Below are positions 1 to 7,833 of a stretch of 19,111 nucleotides of DNA, piece after piece. The stretch is from NCBI GenBank assembly GCA_023381945.1, contig JAMCQY010000323.1, positions 1 through 19,111 of the forward strand, in the 5' to 3' direction. The position numbers were made by a program, and so were the translations under genes. The notes beneath the pieces were generated by a model. It saw only the letters and a list, made by a program, of their open reading frames with translations, had not been told where the DNA came from and did not search any database. Each line of letters begins with the position of its first letter. The stretch's first letter is position 1. The DNA is from Deltaproteobacteria bacterium. GTDB lineage: Bacteria > Desulfobacterota > Desulfobaccia > Desulfobaccales > 0-14-0-80-60-11.

Positions 1-4
1 TCAG

Positions 5-30
5 GACTCTAGTCTCAGACTCTAGTCTCA
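5..30. repeat. Two tandem copies of a 13-bp unit
   Basis: The 13-mer gactctagtctca occurs twice back to back (5-17 and 18-30). It resembles the short tandem arrays found elsewhere in this window (15528-15695). It may continue to the left of the window. No function can be assigned. Confidence 0.6.
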
Positions 31-71
31 ACCTTGACAAGCAGGGGGGATTTGATAGAATTTTTGGGCGC

Positions 72-148
72 GGGCGATTAGCTCAGGTGGATAGAGCGTT
101 GGTCTCCGGAACCAAAGGTCGGGCGTTCGAGTCGCCCATCGCCCGCCA
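72..148 (+). tRNA. tRNA-Arg (anticodon CCG)
   Basis: A complete 77-nt cloverleaf can be folded by eye. The acceptor stem GGGCGAT pairs with ATCGCCC, the D-stem is GCTC/GAGC, the anticodon stem TTGGT/ACCAA encloses the loop CTCCGGA, and the T-stem GGGCG/CGCCC encloses TTCGAGT. The discriminator is G and the 3' CCA is encoded (146-148). The loop places CCG at positions 34-36, so the tRNA reads the arginine codon CGG. Confidence 0.95.
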
Positions 149-507
149 AAGAATATCAAGGGTCAGGTTATCAGCCTAACTCCTTGTCTTTTTTGCCCCC
201 AACAATATCCCTAACAATCTTTAGGAAATACAGATTGAGCACGGAAAGTTAATTAGCTGGTTCGCAGGCCGAAAAAAGGTAGACCCTCTTCAGACTTTGC
301 CTGAAAGAAGCCCACGAGGGGCAGGCGCCCGCCAAATAATATCTTACAAGTTAAGGCCCCCAGAAGGAGGCCTTTTCTTTCTGGCTGAAAATTGATTCCT
401 TGCGTTATTCCTCCTGGGGTTAGCGGCGACAGGGATAGATGGAAGGATGTTCACTTCTCCCTTCAGATGCTTAAGATAACCCTGGCAAGATAATCCGGCG
501 GCGACCC
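149..507. other. Intergenic region with a possible structured RNA
   Basis: No convincing protein gene is visible between the tRNA and the LivF remnant. A nested fold is possible at 284-320: CCCTC (284-288) pairs with GAGGG (316-320), and inside it TTCAG (289-293) pairs with CTGAA (301-305) around a 7-nt loop. A terminator-like hairpin follows at 353-380. Together they could form a small transcript, but no known RNA family is recognised. Confidence 0.35.
353..380 (+). terminator. Rho-independent terminator-like hairpin
   Basis: AAGGCC (353-358) and GGCCTT (369-374) form a 6-bp perfect inverted repeat around a 10-nt loop, followed on the plus strand by a pyrimidine-rich run (ttctttct). It may end transcription coming from the tRNA side. 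On the minus strand there is no T-run after the hairpin. Confidence 0.5.
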
Positions 508-1191
508 TCAGACCGGAAGGATTATTTCTTGCAAGTGAGGGTCTTGCAGGAGATGGGGACCGGTTCCGGAGAAAGTGAGGCAGCCTTTTTCCAGAATGTA
601 AGCTTTCTCCGCCACGTTCAGAATCCGTTGGATGAGTTGCCCGGAAATCAGCAAGGTTACGCCGGCTTGCCGCAGGTCCCGGAAGGAGCCACAAAACCGT
701 TGCACCAGTTTGGGACTTAACCCCATGAAAGGTTCGTCGAGCATCAGAAAGCGGGGGGCCGACATGAGACCGCGGGCCAGGGTAACCATGCGCTGCTGGC
801 CGCCGCTCAAAATGCCGGCCTGGGCCTTAAGGCGGTCTTTGAGCTCAGGAAAGATGTGTAAAACCTCATCCAGATTGGCCTTAAGCTGCCGGCGCACCAG
901 GTAAGCCCCCACTTCCAGGTTTTCCAAAACAGTCATGTGGGGAAAGACGCTCATCCCCTCCGGCACATAAATTACCCCCCGGCGTACCATTTCCCAGGCC
1001 GGCAAGGCCTCGACGGGTTCGCCCGCAAACAAGATATGGCCAGCCACCGGTCGCTGTAAGCCCCCGAGCGCCTTGAGTAAGGTCGTTTTGCCGGCCCCTT
1101 CAATGCGCGAAATTTTCTTAAGGAAGGGGTTAGGGAAACATATAAAAGGCCCCGGGACCTTCTTGAAATAGCCCCAGGGCCTTCTCGTCAA
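508..1191 (-). pseudogene. 5'-truncated LivF-like ABC transporter ATPase
   Basis: Clear similarity to LivF, the cytoplasmic ATPase of branched-chain amino-acid importers, starts only at the end of Walker A (GAGKTTLLKALGG, about residue 32, position 1098). It runs through VPEG, the signature LSGGQQRMV, Walker B (FLMLDEPFMGLSP) and the LivF-like C-terminus. The roughly 35 residues that normally precede Walker A, including the A-loop and first beta-strands, are replaced by unrelated sequence (1099-1191). The Walker A motif lacks its first glycine region and is preceded by SRIE. The switch region reads LLISGQ where LivF usually has LLVEQ. No livG, permease or binding-protein genes are nearby. It is most likely a decaying fragment left by a deletion. 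A divergent active ATPase is much less likely. Confidence 0.75.
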
Positions 1192-1291
1192 TTCGGAACT
1201 TCAAAGCCGCACATTTAGTGCAACTTGCTGCACATTCATGGCGGTCGGCAACTTATTTGCTCCACCGCCGCACCATCTTTACATCAGCCCC

Positions 1292-1981
1292 CTAGAAATG
1301 ATAGTTCACCCGGACCAGGAAACTATGGGAATAGGCTTGATATCCGAGGCCGGTGCCATTGAACTCATATGTGGGCCGGGCCCAGCGGAAACGGTAGCTG
1401 GTATCGATGGTAACATTTTGCAAAGCCACCCACCGGATGCCAGCCTCGGTGAAGAAGGCGAGGCTCGTGGAGCTGGCGTTGCCTTGGTTCAAGTTGCCGG
1501 AGTCCAGGTCGCTCCACAGGATGGCGGGGCCCACACCTACATAGGGGTTGACCATGCCATTAAAAAAGGGATAGTGTCCGAGAACTCCAAAGGCGAGGGC
1601 GGCCAAGTAGCCATCCAACCTGGACGTGCGGATAGATAAAGGGGCGGCCCCGACGATATTGGCGGTCACGCTCTGTCCCGCGATGGTCAACCGGTTATAG
1701 GTGAAATCTGCGACAACGTGGAAGTATTTCATCCAATCGGGATAATTACGACCCCCAAATCCCGAATTGACAAAATCGTAGCCCACGGTCAAACCACCGA
1801 TGACCGTGGGGTCAACTCTAACGTTTTTGAGTTTGACGGCGCCGAAGTTGACATCAACGTTGCCGATGAAATTGCCCCCAACTTCCGCGCCTACCCACAT
1901 GGCGGCTTGAGCCGGCGCCGACAGCACCATTATGGCAGCCACCAGAATAACTATTCTCGCCACACCGGAACCCTTAAACAT
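1292..1981 (-). CDS. Outer-membrane beta-barrel protein
   Basis: A 229-residue exported protein. Residues 1-26 form a signal peptide with a hydrophobic core (VARIVILVAAIMVLSA) and an AQA cleavage site. The mature part is rich in alternating aromatic/hydrophobic strands and glycine turns, and the chain ends in NYHF, the C-terminal phenylalanine typical of barrels folded by BAM. Size and pattern suit a small eight-stranded OmpA/OmpW-like barrel (PF13505 type). The substrate, if any, is unknown. The start is supported by AAAGGAG at 1988-1994, six bases upstream. The gene stands alone. A perfect 16-bp palindrome lies in its leader at 2011-2026. Confidence 0.8.
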   Translation of the reverse strand: MFKGSGVARIVILVAAIMVLSAPAQAAMWVGAEVGGNFIGNVDVNFGAVKLKNVRVDPTVIGGLTVGYDFVNSGFGGRNYPDWMKYFHVVADFTYNRLTIAGQSVTANIVGAAPLSIRTSRLDGYLAALAFGVLGHYPFFNGMVNPYVGVGPAILWSDLDSGNLNQGNASSTSLAFFTEAGIRWVALQNVTIDTSYRFRWARPTYEFNGTGLGYQAYSHSFLVRVNYHF

Positions 1982-2010
1982 TATTTTCTCCTTTCATGCT
2001 AGAGTTGAAA

Positions 2011-2062
2011 CTGCTGATATCAGCAGGCTGTCTCCCCGAAGCCAGGATAAGGGCAGATTATA
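2011..2062 (-). promoter_or_regulatory. Possible promoter -10 and leader palindrome of the barrel gene
   Basis: On the minus strand a TATAAT hexamer lies at 2057-2062, but no good -35 box is visible at the usual distance. Between it and the ribosome-binding site is a perfect 16-bp palindrome, CTGCTGATATCAGCAG (2011-2026). The palindrome could be a repressor operator or a leader hairpin controlling the outer-membrane protein. Confidence 0.4.
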
Positions 2063-2404
2063 GGGGAGGAGCCTTGTTTCCAGTATTTAATCCAAATTAT
2101 GCCGCTAATTTAGCCCTTGCCGTCAAAAAATGGTTTCGGGACTCCATCCCGGTTCAATCCCGAAGGACTCACTTTTTTTGACTATCCCAGGGTGTGGAAG
2201 CGAGGGTAGCACAAATTTCCGTCAAAGTGAATTTTTTTCTTAGCGCATAGGCAAACCACCCCCTTTGTCTGAACCGGGTCAGGTGGCGTCCCAAGCTTCT
2301 AAACCCCACCGTATTACCCAGGGGCTCGTGGTTTCCACCGGGAGAGCCGCAATCACAGAAAACCAGCATCTGAGGTGATCTTGGCACTCCGGAAATCTAT
2401 CCCC

Positions 2405-2427
2405 GTGGCCCGGTTAAAATGGGCCAC
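2405..2427. repeat. Perfect hairpin GTGGCCC/GGGCCAC
   Basis: Seven-base arms at 2405-2411 and 2421-2427 surround a 9-nt AT-rich loop. On the plus strand a loose pyrimidine tract (ctctttctgcc) follows, so it may be a weak terminator. No gene ends close by. Confidence 0.45.
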
Positions 2428-3247
2428 CTCTTTCTGCCTTGCACCTCGAGCCCCATCGGCGCTCCCGATATGATAATCCGTTTTCCCTTATATCAGATAG
2501 TTATATTTATTTCCATCTAGTTATTTATATTTTCCATTTTTTATTGAGGCAAAAAGCCGGGAGCAGTAAAAGTTTCGCCCCTAAACTCCATTCACCAGGA
2601 GGGCTAATACTGATATTGAAGCCATTTTTCCGATAAATCACTGATACTTAATTGCTCAGGGTTTCCAGAACTGCCTCAAGAACTGCCTTTTTTAAATAGC
2701 TTGATGCCAATCAAAAACCCGTATTTACGAAGCCACAAAAAGATAAATCTTTTTATTATCATGCTCAGAGCGGCATGCCGGCCATCTGGCGTGAATTGCG
2801 CCAAATCGAATATGAACACGCTCAAACACAGGACCTTGCTTGAACCATGCTGGGAAAGGGATCTGCCGCTTAGAGCGCCAACGCCCAACCGAGCGATTGG
2901 GAAGATCCCGCCCCGCCGCCAGTTACCATCTGGTGGTCGATCTTCAGCTCAAGTTTTAAAAGATGCAGGTGAGTCAGGTGGTGGACAGTTGATTTTGGAG
3001 TGGGTAAAAGTTCCCTCTAAGCCTGGTTTAAATGTGGAGGGAATAAAGCAGCGGAGCAATCAGCAGAAAACCGGAATCTCCCATCCCTGGGGAATCCCGG
3101 CCGCCCCTCATCCTAAGAGACTGGTAGTTCTTTCCTTAAGCTCCAGCATCTGCCCAAGGGAAAACCGTCTCTTCCATGCCTGCAAATCCCAAGAGTCGGC
3201 GTTAAGGCACAAACAGCCACAAAAAACGAGGCCTGGCGCGGCAGTGT

Positions 3248-3349
3248 TTATTTGCAAACGACGATCACTAAGACGGCCAAGAACACGCCGCCGGATAATA
3301 TGACCCAATTGTTGGTCAATATTTTGTGGCAGATATCAGTGAAATTCAT
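3248..3349 (-). CDS. Small single-pass membrane peptide (33 aa)
   Basis: A short gene reading MNFTDICHKILTNN, then a hydrophobic segment from about residue 15 to 31 (WVILSGGVFLAVLVIVV), and ending in CK. It is preceded by a good ribosome-binding site, AGGAG at 3358-3362, eight bases before the ATG. The polar N-terminus, one membrane-spanning helix and very short C-terminus fit the small membrane proteins that often modulate larger membrane complexes. No family is recognised and no neighbour suggests a partner. The SD spacing and clean hydrophobic segment make it more credible than chance, but homologues would be needed for certainty. Confidence 0.55.
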   Translation of the reverse strand: MNFTDICHKILTNNWVILSGGVFLAVLVIVVCK

Positions 3350-3699
3350 GAGGTAATCTCCTGATGAATTAATCGGTGAACAAGAGGTCACCGGCCAGAT
3401 TTCTTTCCTTACCGGATGCCGGACTTCTCCTTTGAGACGTGGCTGGTTTTCGCCCGCTCAAATTGGCTGCGCCAGAGTCACTGCTCAACAAAGTTCGAAC
3501 TAAATCTAATTACCCATGAATCTGTGGGAAAGCTAGCACAAATACCTAATCTGATTGAGCAGAACTGCTTATCGTTTTAATCACTTAAATCTAGGCAGAG
3601 CCTTAATGAACCGACTCTAAGGTCGCTTCGCTTAGCTCGGGGTGACAGAAAAGCCGCTTTTGAAATAGCCTTTGTAACAGGGGGGTATGAACTGAGCGG
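3350..3699. other. Intergenic region upstream of the small membrane peptide
   Basis: No gene is visible. The segment 3612-3652 contains a plus-strand run resembling cttcgcttagctcggggtga, similar to widely dispersed intergenic repeats of the type 'ttcgctcgggatgacag'. Whether it is a genomic repeat here cannot be judged from one copy. Confidence 0.35.
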
Positions 3700-5142
3700 T
3701 CAGGCGTTGACGTCCTGCCAACGCCTGGCAAAATGGAGGAAGGCATACATGGCGATGGCCGCTAAAATGCCGGCAATGGCAAAGGGGGTCCAGACCTGGC
3801 TGGGATCATATTTGTCCCATAAGAGCCGGGTCACCTGGGCCGGCGTCTGGCCAAGCTTCTCGGTCAAGATGGCGAAGGCCTGGGAACGGTCCGGCAGCGG
3901 CTGAACCTGCAACACCTCGGACAGGTAGCGCAAGGCCAAACCGGCCTTCTCGCCGGAACGTTCATAGATCTTCCCCGCCAGATAAGAGCCGTAGCCCCAA
4001 CCGATGGCGTAGGGAATGGCGGCGTAGCCCATGTAGAGCGCCTTCTTGTCCGGCGGCGCAATCACTGCCAGGTATTCCCTCATCTTGGGGGAACACAGCA
4101 TCTCTCCGATGGTGAAAAAAATGATGCCGGCCAGGCAAGTATTAATTGACATGGTAGAACTGACTACATAAACGCCAAGGGTCACCAGGATAAAGCCGAA
4201 AAAGATGGAAGTGAGACGCCGCATCACCCGGTTGGCGTACCAGGACAGCGGCGCCACCAGGAATATGATCAACAAGGGGTTGAGGTTGATCACCCATTCC
4301 TGGGCGATTTGAGGACCGCGGGAGAGATTCCGGGAGAGCATGAATTCCGGCAAATGTCGGGCCAGGGTATTACTGTCCACCCAGTCCACGATGAAGTTGG
4401 GCAGCGTGTCCCAGAGTTGCTCCAGTACCGCCCAGAAAACCGAAATAATCACAATAAAGGCGAGCAGCCGGAGGTTGAGGATTTCCCGGGCCGTGTCAGC
4501 CAACACCCGCAGGACCCCGGTGGTTTTAGCGCTTCCGGGATTGACTTCCTGGTAAGTGCAGAGCCAGAAAAGATTCAGATTGACCAGCAGGGCGCAGCCA
4601 TAAAAGACCGTGGGCCAGGAGTAGCCATAGAGAAAGTGCGCCAGCGGCGGCCCCAGAAAGGCGCCGATGTTGATAATCATATAAAAAAAGCCCCAGCCCA
4701 CCCCGGAGGTCTTATCCGTCAAGGTCTTGGCAAAGGTGCCCCACACCGGCGGCTTGAAGACCGCGGTGCCTGCAGCCAAGAGCAGGCAGCCCATAAAGAA
4801 CGGCCAAAAGGCTCGCTGAGTGGCCATCATCAGGTAGCCCATGGTTTTGAGAATAATGGCTGCCACGATCTGCCGCTTGTAGCCGTAGCGGTCGGCGAAG
4901 CCGCCCGTAAGCACCGGGAGAGAAGATTGCACGAGGGCCCAACACAGGAAGATGAGGCCCTTGTCGCTTTGGCTGAAGTGGAGCCCGCCGATCTCGTCAG
5001 CCTGGGCGATATAGATGGGCATCACGACCCGCACGCCATAATAAGCGAGCCGTTCGATGGTCTCCATGATATTAGCCACCCAGAAAGGCCAGGTCAGTTT
5101 TCTGGTCTGCCCCCAGAATGATGCGGTGTCGAATTCGCCCAT
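3700..5142 (-). CDS. POT/PTR2-like major facilitator transporter
   Basis: A 480-residue integral membrane protein with about 12 predicted membrane segments, located in the inner membrane. Residues 27-36 read ETIERLAYYG, which fits the ExxERxxYYG signature of proton-coupled oligopeptide transporters (POT/PTR2). The loop GGFADRYGYKRQ is the MFS motif A between helices 2 and 3. A long loop (about residues 255-285) and an insert before the last helix are charged. It probably moves peptides or related solutes with protons, but the substrate is an inference from the family. An SD-like AAGGA lies close to the ATG. It is not in an operon, since no minus-strand gene directly precedes or follows it. 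A hairpin GCCCG/CGGGC (about 5252-5266) with a T-run on the minus strand lies in its leader region. Confidence 0.8.
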   Translation of the reverse strand: MGEFDTASFWGQTRKLTWPFWVANIMETIERLAYYGVRVVMPIYIAQADEIGGLHFSQSDKGLIFLCWALVQSSLPVLTGGFADRYGYKRQIVAAIILKTMGYLMMATQRAFWPFFMGCLLLAAGTAVFKPPVWGTFAKTLTDKTSGVGWGFFYMIINIGAFLGPPLAHFLYGYSWPTVFYGCALLVNLNLFWLCTYQEVNPGSAKTTGVLRVLADTAREILNLRLLAFIVIISVFWAVLEQLWDTLPNFIVDWVDSNTLARHLPEFMLSRNLSRGPQIAQEWVINLNPLLIIFLVAPLSWYANRVMRRLTSIFFGFILVTLGVYVVSSTMSINTCLAGIIFFTIGEMLCSPKMREYLAVIAPPDKKALYMGYAAIPYAIGWGYGSYLAGKIYERSGEKAGLALRYLSEVLQVQPLPDRSQAFAILTEKLGQTPAQVTRLLWDKYDPSQVWTPFAIAGILAAIAMYAFLHFARRWQDVNA

Positions 5143-5359
5143 GCGGTCCTTACCGGCGTTAAAATTTTTTCTATAAGTTCCTGTCCTTGAAGCAAGAATC
5201 CTATAATCAACTGCATGGTCAATGATAGCACAAACTTCCTTGAAAAAGCCGCCCGAAATCCGGGCATATAAACCTTCAAACTCGGATACCTCAGTACCTT
5301 AAATTTAAAATGAGGAGCCTGGCTTTCCAAGGCCGAAACATGACTTGTAAGTCACCAAA

Positions 5360-5728
5360 ATGAAAACGTTTTTATGTACCGCTTATAAGCACGTGCCCAT
5401 GCTGGAAAAGAATCCCTGGGAGGCCATATTTAATATACTTGGCAGTCGGGTGATAATGAACCTGGCCGTAAAATTCGGAGTGAAGCGCTTCGTTCTGGTC
5501 TCGACGGATAAGCGGTGGAGTTTCGCTTCAAGAAGCCCGGATGGGCAGGCAAATAAAGGGCAGGGTCGAGACCCTGCCCGTCCGACTGCCACCGGGTGCT
5601 CAGGTTACTCAAAAGCCAAGCTTATCCTCCAGGTTTGGCAGGCATACCATGAACCCACAAATGGGAAAAAGCCGAATTTTTCATGCAAAGTGGTTCAAAA
5701 GGGGGGCATCTCCAGCATTGATCAGTGA
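5360..5728 (+). pseudogene. Relic of a CapD/FlaA1-type nucleotide-sugar epimerase with an inserted repeat
   Basis: Residues 7-51 of this frame (about 5378-5512) closely match the active-site region of polysaccharide-biosynthesis dehydratase/epimerases: TAYKHVPMLEKNPWEA, then an ILG-R-MNLAVK-GVKRFVLVSTDK run. The family continues with about ten residues to a GASKR-like motif. Here that join is replaced by roughly 30 residues encoded by a palindromic repeat (5538-5584). After it, SKAKLILQVWQAYH...NGKKPNFS resembles the next family segment. Both ends of the normal 330-600-residue enzyme are missing, including the NAD-binding GxxGxxG motif. It is therefore a short, dead fragment, perhaps left from a lost surface-polysaccharide locus. 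Confidence 0.7.
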
Positions 5729-5814
5729 GCCGTTCCGGCAGAGATCTATTAGGACGCGAAAATCTCTTCAGCAGGCCCAAATCCCGATAGCAAAAGCCGT
5801 CAAGACTCGGAGGC
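5513..5814. other. Repeat insert, end of the epimerase relic, and spacer before the Ros/MucR gene
   Basis: This stretch contains the palindromic element at 5538-5584 and the tail of the epimerase relic up to 5728, followed by about 85 bases with no recognisable feature. There is no intact gene. Confidence 0.5.
5538..5584. repeat. Nested palindromic (REP-like) element
   Basis: Outer arms 5538-5549 (CGGATGGGCAGG) and 5573-5584 (CCTGCCCGTCCG) pair with one mismatch. An inner, perfect 9-bp hairpin GGGCAGGGT/ACCCTGCCC (5558-5566 and 5571-5579) closes on the tetraloop CGAG. The two pairings share sequence, so two alternative hairpins are possible. It sits inside the epimerase relic. Confidence 0.7.
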
Positions 5815-6252
5815 TTACCCTTTTTTAGCTGCTTTACGCCGGAAGGCTCCCAGCCCCTTTTCCACCGCCAATTGCCGGCGCTGCTCCGAGTATTCTTTAC
5901 AGACGAGGGGATATTTTTTCGGGTCGAGTCCAAATCTCTTAAAGTATTCTTTGGGTATTAAATTGTGGGCCTTGCGGATATGAGTTCTGAGAGTCCGCAA
6001 TTTTTTCCCACATTCCAAGCACACGACATATTTTTCTTTAACAATGTCCTTTAAAGGGATCGACGGTTTTTTCACTCCTTCAACTTCTTCAACTTTCTCA
6101 GGAGCAACGCCCGCGACAACTCCCGTTTCCAAAGAGGCCAACGTAGCATAGACCTCCTTAATCTCCTCAATTAATTGCTGGGGTGATATTTCGGACATGG
6201 AGGCATGAGAAACGATGATCTCTGCGGTCAATTTCATGATTTCGGAAGCCAT
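5815..6252 (-). CDS. Ros/MucR family zinc-finger transcriptional regulator
   Basis: A 145-residue DNA-binding protein. The C-terminal half carries the prokaryotic zinc finger C78-x2-C81-x9-H91-x4-H96 (CLECGKKLRTLRTHIRKAH), followed by the family-typical block LIPKEYFKRFGLDPKKYPLV and a basic tail (AFRRKAAKKG). The N-terminal half is helical and probably mediates oligomerisation, as in MucR/Ros. Members bind AT-rich DNA, silence or regulate surface-polysaccharide and virulence genes, and often repress themselves. AAGGAAA stands about eight bases before the ATG at 6252. The gene is divergent from the oxidoreductase at 6527, so the AT-rich spacer is a plausible binding region. The surface-sugar epimerase relic next door may be an old target, but that is speculation. 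Confidence 0.88.
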   Translation of the reverse strand: MASEIMKLTAEIIVSHASMSEISPQQLIEEIKEVYATLASLETGVVAGVAPEKVEEVEGVKKPSIPLKDIVKEKYVVCLECGKKLRTLRTHIRKAHNLIPKEYFKRFGLDPKKYPLVCKEYSEQRRQLAVEKGLGAFRRKAAKKG

Positions 6253-6371
6253 AAGAAATTTCCTTTTTCTTATTGTATTTAGTTACTCGGTCAATTAACT
6301 ATCTTATTCGTCATTAAATTTAATTTTGTCAAGTATTTTATTTCAATTAATACTGGCCAGATAGGGTGTCT

Positions 6372-6400
6372 TAAAGAAAAAGAAGCAGGATTAAGCCTGC
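6372..6400 (-). terminator. Terminator/attenuator-like hairpin in the Ros/MucR leader region
   Basis: On the minus strand GCAGG (6400-6396) and CCTGC (6389-6385) form a 5-bp hairpin around a 6-nt loop, followed by a TTCTTTTTC run. No minus-strand gene ends here. It could shield the regulator from antisense transcription or act as an attenuator. Confidence 0.35.
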
Positions 6401-6526
6401 CTTTAAAAACAGGGGGGAAGGCTAAAACCAGTGGACATTTATAGTGGTTCCTAATGAGGCCCCTTTCTTTACCGCAGAGGGTGATTATCTTTTTTCCAAG
6501 GTTGCCATTTCTTCTCAACGGCGGGC

Positions 6527-7735
6527 ATGCACGTGGCCACCAATCCTGATGTTTTGGTGGTCGGCGCCGGTATCCTGGGACTGGCCAGCGCCTACCATAT
6601 CCTGCGGGTGGATTCAAGGCTGAATCTCTTAGTACTCGACCGCCTCAGGGGCCCCGGCCGGGGCACTACGGCCAGGAGCGCCGCAGCCTACCGGGATATG
6701 TTCGCCACCCCAGTGAACCGCCATCTCGCTCAAGGCACCCTCGCTTTCTTTGAGAATCTTCAGGAGTCCGGAGTCCGGCTCGGCCTGCTGCGGATCGGCT
6801 ATCTCTGGCTCCTCAATGCGACCCAGATGGCTCGCGGCGCTCCGGCCTTGAAGGCCATGTCCGAGGCCGGGGTGGTTTTTGAGACTTTAGAGCCCCAGGA
6901 ATTAACCCGGCGGCTGCCCGATTTACGAATGGGCGATATCTTTCGGGGGATTCTCGGGAACAGGTGTGGCATCCTCAACCCCAATCACTTGTCCGGCTTT
7001 TACGCCAGGGAAATCACCCATCTCGGCGGCCAATTCCACTTCAATGCCGAAGTCACGGGCTTCGTCCGGGATAGTCAGGGGCTCATCTGCGGCGTTAAAC
7101 TCGGAGACCGGGAAATCATGGTCCGAAAGGTCTTGATCGCTACCGGCCCCTGGCTGACCGCCACCCTGGCCCTGGCCGGACAAATCGTGCCGGTGGTGCC
7201 GGTAAAGCGGCAGTTATTCGCCCTCAATGCCAAAACAGGTCTCCTAAACCGCCTGCTTTATACCCCCGGTTTCAATTCCCATGGCCTGTTGCCGTTTACC
7301 ATCCTGCCCGGCGGAGCTTATCTGCGGCCCGCGCCCGCGGCGAACGCCTTCATCATAGGCTTTGCCAATGAGGATCAACCGCCGGGTCTCGAAGACCGGC
7401 CCGCGGCTGAACCGGAATTTTTCAAGGAACGTATCCAGCCGCAATTGGAGCGGTATTTGCCGATATTCCATGGAGCAATGCCGGGCCAGTCTTGGGCCGG
7501 CCTCTATGAAGACCACCCACCCGACCGCATCGCTTTCGTAGACCAGATATCCGGCGCTCTGGTTGTGGGTGGCGCCAGCGGCAGCGGCATCATGAAGGCA
7601 GATTCCCTGGGCCGGGTTGCCGCCGGGCTCTATTTCGGCCGATCCCAGGTGGAGCTGGGGGATGGAAAGCCATTCGAGGTGGCGGGCCTCAGCCTCCAAG
7701 ACCGCAATTTGCCTCCTGAGGAATTCGTTATTTGA
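6527..7735 (+). CDS. FAD-dependent oxidoreductase, DAO family (possible proline dehydrogenase)
   Basis: A 402-residue flavoprotein. The N-terminal Rossmann motif is G13-A-G15-I-L-G18 in VVGAGILGLASAYHIL, followed by the acidic LLVLDR strand end. A C-terminal FAD-contact segment reads GGASGSGIMKADSLGRVAAG. This is the layout of the D-amino-acid oxidase/glycine oxidase/sarcosine oxidase family, whose members oxidise the C-N bond of amino acids. The gene overlaps or nearly touches the next one, a P5C dehydrogenase, so the most economical substrate is proline, as for the DAO-type beta subunit of archaeal L-proline dehydrogenases. That assignment is an inference. Glycine, sarcosine or 2-hydroxy-acid oxidation remain possible. 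No strong ribosome-binding site precedes the ATG at 6527. Confidence 0.8.
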   Translation: MHVATNPDVLVVGAGILGLASAYHILRVDSRLNLLVLDRLRGPGRGTTARSAAAYRDMFATPVNRHLAQGTLAFFENLQESGVRLGLLRIGYLWLLNATQMARGAPALKAMSEAGVVFETLEPQELTRRLPDLRMGDIFRGILGNRCGILNPNHLSGFYAREITHLGGQFHFNAEVTGFVRDSQGLICGVKLGDREIMVRKVLIATGPWLTATLALAGQIVPVVPVKRQLFALNAKTGLLNRLLYTPGFNSHGLLPFTILPGGAYLRPAPAANAFIIGFANEDQPPGLEDRPAAEPEFFKERIQPQLERYLPIFHGAMPGQSWAGLYEDHPPDRIAFVDQISGALVVGGASGSGIMKADSLGRVAAGLYFGRSQVELGDGKPFEVAGLSLQDRNLPPEEFVI

Positions 7736-7833
7736 CCTTGCAGGGTTCCGCCGGGCTCATTAACTTTTCCAAAGAAAGTTTTGGTGGCGCCGGCTGGAAA
7801 GACCGGACCAACGATGGGAAAAATTTGTGGGTA

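Larger units (their letters stand above)
1982..3247. other. Long AT-rich stretch without a convincing gene
   Basis: About 1.27 kb was inspected in all frames and no recognisable protein was found. It holds the barrel-gene leader (up to about 2062), an inverted repeat TTCGGGA/TCCCGAA at about 2135-2165, a perfect 7-bp hairpin GTGGCCC/GGGCCAC (2405-2411 and 2421-2427), and an AT-rich block at 2480-2760. A short run in one plus frame near 2772-2845 (residues IWRELRQIEYEHAQTQDLA before a stop) looks slightly protein-like and may be an unidentifiable gene relic. Confidence 0.5.

Noticed and set aside
2135..2165. tRNA-like T-arm (ggttcaatcc) near an inverted repeat
   Set aside because: Only a 3-bp T-stem is possible and no acceptor, D or anticodon arms can be folded around it.
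2701..3303. 200-codon plus-strand open frame
   Set aside because: Composition is basic and proline/arginine-rich without domain-like patterning, there is no ribosome-binding site, and it overlaps the more credible small membrane peptide on the other strand.
7732..7833. TTG start at 7732 for the P5C dehydrogenase
   Set aside because: The extra 34 residues do not resemble the family N-terminus and there is no ribosome site. The ATGs at 7834-7846 match known starts better.
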